Shown here: in pieces, positions 63,101-64,000 of the stretch
Numbering within the stretch: the first letter of the stretch is position 1
Layout of the letters: each line of letters begins with the position of its first letter
Origin: Chryseolinea serpens
GTDB taxonomy: Bacteria; Bacteroidota; Bacteroidia; Cytophagales; Cyclobacteriaceae
Reading direction: 5' to 3'
DNA: 64,000 nucleotides
Assembly: GCF_900129725.1 (NCBI RefSeq)
Contig: NZ_FQWQ01000002.1
Location: 620,001 to 684,000, forward strand
Notes under the pieces: generated by a model
What the model saw: the letters and a program-made list of their open reading frames with translations, nothing else
Database searches by the model: none
What the model was told of the DNA's origin: nothing
Program-made: the position numbers and the translations under genes

Positions 63101-63297
63101 CTATGGCCGTTGGCTTGGGAGAAGGCGCAGAACAAACTTCGCCCTTGGGAATTGCCGTGATTGGTGGCTTGCTCCTCTCCACGGTGACCACGTTGTTTGT
63201 TTTACCGGCCGTGTATAGCCGCGTCGCTGGAAATAAACCCTACGTCAGTGCGTCGCTGGATCCGGACGACGAGGCCAGCAAAAATTTCGGACAATAG
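60160..63297 (+). CDS. RND-family multidrug-type efflux transporter (inner-membrane pump)
   Basis: The 1045-residue protein has the 12-TM RND layout: TM1 near residue 12, first periplasmic porter loop (about 35-330), TM2-6 and so on. In TM4 the proton-relay motif reads ALAVGILVDEATVTVEN, with Asp400 followed by Glu401 where HAE1 pumps have Asp-Asp. The C-terminal half has SFMGTIMAIGVAVSNAILLIT and RPILMTSIAMIAGMIPMAVG. The heavy-metal (CusA) methionine signature is not evident, so an organic substrate is likelier. It lies between the TolC and adaptor genes in one operon. Confidence 0.95.
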   Translation: MNLIQGALRKPITVVVAIVAILVFSTVAIRNAKVDIFPTLGLPTIYVAQTYGGLSPQQMEGFITSYYEYHFLYITGIKYVESKSVQGVALIKLQFHEGTDMATAMAETVSYVNRSRSFMPPGTLPPFIMRYDAGSVPVGQLVFSSETRSLNEIQDLALFKVRPMFASLPGVSAPPPLGGNQRTVLIKADPERMRSYGLSPDDLVTAIAKNNVVSPAGNIRVGDFALITPSNSVVDNFKELESIPLKLGTGASIYVRDVASVDNGADITSGYALINGKRSVYIPVTKRADASTWEVVQNIKKALPEMQAAVPDDIKVSYELDQSGYVINSLRSLMFEGGLGAILTGLMVLLFLGDRRSAIIVVLTIPLALLSAVVFLYLFKQSINIMTLGGLALAVGILVDEATVTVENIHHHQENGKSKARAIIDACKEIAWPKFLILLCILAVFVPALFMAGVPKAMFLPLSMAVGFAMIASFLLSQTFVPVVSNWLLRTGTQSNNARFERFKTWYVQFTSAQYERSKILAPLFLIAALVTALVCYRFIGTEIFPKVDAGQFQVRLRLPTGTRIERTETATKNVLAVIDRIAGKDNIEITSSFAGLQPQTYAINSIFLWTSGPHEALLKVKFKSTSGIRLEKFKEQLRDSLKKEMPAALISFEPADLVDQVMSLGTNTPIEIAVQGKNLAEGRVYAEKLKKELEKIPYLRDIQYGLPLDYPSLQINYDRVRAGQMGVSVEQAAKSVQAGTSSSRLTQPMYWLDKAAGNAYQVQVEYPQFRMNSPDQVEQIPIDGKGDQNIYLRDVADWKKTNTIGEYDRLNQQRYITVTANLNQKDLGTAVKDANKAIKNIGEIPQGMKVYLRGQAEMLDQTLRELGIGLLLAVGIIFLLLATNFQSFGLSGSILSTVPAVIAGSFLLLLVTGKTLNIQSFMGTIMAIGVAVSNAILLITNAEFLRKENRPGVNIGLEAARNRLRPILMTSIAMIAGMIPMAVGLGEGAEQTSPLGIAVIGGLLLSTVTTLFVLPAVYSRVAGNKPYVSASLDPDDEASKNFGQ

Positions 63298-63322
63298 TTT
63301 TAACTTCAACTTGAACAGATAC

Positions 63323-64000
63323 ATGAAATCTCTTGTAATCCTTTTGCCCTTTGCCGTACTGCTCTCGTCCTGCGGAAAACCTCACGCGAATCCATCCCCG
63401 GCAGGCGAAACAAAAAAAGTGGACACGCTCAAAGTGCTGTCTTTGAAAAAGGGAAAAGTGGAGCGACAGACTTCCTTACCGGGCGAACTCCTGGCCTTTG
63501 AGCACGTGGAGATCCATCCGAAAGTGACGGGCTATATCAAACAACTGAAGGTAGACATCGGCTCGATAGTCAGGAAGGGACAAATCCTGGCCATGATCGA
63601 TGCGCCCGAGATCCAATCGCGGTTGGGAGAGGCCAACGGGAAACTTCAGGCATCGAAGGCCAGGTTTCAAACCAGCCTCGACACCTACAACCGCATAAAA
63701 GATGCCGCAAGAACAGAAGGCGTGGTTTCGCCCAATGAATTGCAAAAGGCAAGAAATCAAATGCTCACCGACAGCGCGGACTATAGCGCCGCCCGCTACT
63801 CGGCAGCGTCCTTCCAGCAGGTTGGGAATTACCTGGCCATCACCGCACCTTTCAACGGCATCATCACGCAACGAAACGTGAATGAAGGTGCCTATGTCGG
63901 CTCGCCGAATGAAAAGCCTATTCTGGTTATCGAGGATAATTCGAAGTTAAGGTTGCGCGTCGCGGTGCCGGAGGCGATGACGGGTGTGTTGTTGAAAGAC
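63323..64000 (+). CDS. RND periplasmic adaptor (membrane fusion) lipoprotein, partial at right edge
   Basis: 226 residues lie in the window; the C-terminus is beyond the edge. A lipobox (LLSSC) gives inner-membrane anchoring. The sequence shows the HlyD/MFP order: beta-barrel start (VERQTSLPGELLAFEHVEIH), lipoyl half (KVTGYIKQLKVDIGSIVRKG, ILAMIDAPEI), alpha-hairpin (KLQASKARFQTSLDTYNRI to SADYSAARYSAASFQQV) and second lipoyl half (AITAPFNGIITQRNVNEGAYV). It links the RND pump to TolC. It starts 25 bp after the pump stop. Confidence 0.94.
   Translation, partial: MKSLVILLPFAVLLSSCGKPHANPSPAGETKKVDTLKVLSLKKGKVERQTSLPGELLAFEHVEIHPKVTGYIKQLKVDIGSIVRKGQILAMIDAPEIQSRLGEANGKLQASKARFQTSLDTYNRIKDAARTEGVVSPNELQKARNQMLTDSADYSAARYSAASFQQVGNYLAITAPFNGIITQRNVNEGAYVGSPNEKPILVIEDNSKLRLRVAVPEAMTGVLLKD

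Noticed and set aside
1-64000. CRISPR arrays, tRNA or rRNA genes, prophage or transposase genes
   Set aside because: None recognised by reading; the palindromic elements are too few and irregularly spaced to be a CRISPR array.

Overview
The window looks like chromosomal DNA of a free-living Bacteroidota, most likely order Cytophagales (Chryseolinea/Ohtaekwangia-like). The reasons are two SusC/SusD pairs, a hybrid two-component system, a FecI/FecR pair, paired DUF1800 and DUF1501 genes, lipoproteins with Bacteroidota-type lipoboxes, AT-rich start regions without Shine-Dalgarno sequences, and several exact TAnnTTTG -7 promoter elements. I saw no rRNA, tRNA, CRISPR array, phage genes or transposase.

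Layout. 1-14.7 kb is one minus-strand block: DUF1800, DUF1501, a hybrid two-component regulator (HTCS), SusC, SusD and a large FG-GAP/ASPIC lipoprotein cut by the left edge. It resembles a polysaccharide-utilisation locus but has no carbohydrate-active enzyme of its own. 14.9-31 kb is rich in signalling: an OmpR-type regulator with its HAMP kinase, a 6-TM kinase, a double-PAS kinase overlapping a single-domain receiver, and two further lone receivers. Between them lie YceI, a GH3 beta-glucosidase, a YcaQ-type winged-helix protein and a WG-repeat protein. 31-42 kb holds a sulfatase, a DUF3500 protein, an ECF sigma/anti-sigma/metal-sensor-like cassette, HxlR divergent from YdjC plus a DJ-1-like protein lacking its cysteine, and several small unknown genes. 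42-51 kb holds an esterase and a second nutrient-uptake system (ECF sigma, FecR, STN-containing SusC, SusD) closed by a strong terminator. 51-58.6 kb holds a cupin, a methyltransferase with a DOT1-like SAM loop, an orphan FtsX-type permease, NlpC/P60, VOC, DoxX and a ChrB-like protein. 58.8 kb to the right edge is a TolC-RND-adaptor efflux operon.

Regulation. The two SusCD systems use different logic: an HTCS that senses in the periplasm, and sigma/anti-sigma signalling through the receptor's STN domain. Two intergenic sites carry three perfect TTTAAT hexamers at exact 11-bp spacing. One lies upstream of the OmpR-type regulator and, in the opposite direction, ahead of a short putative RNA ending in a perfect intrinsic terminator.

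The most unusual structure is a family of interspersed elements at about 43.3, 50.7 and 51.5 kb. Each has a 25-bp palindrome, exactly 75 bp of core, and a second inverted 25-bp palindrome, with extra partial units outside; a solo palindrome lies at 39.6 kb. The design resembles REPINs or MITEs.
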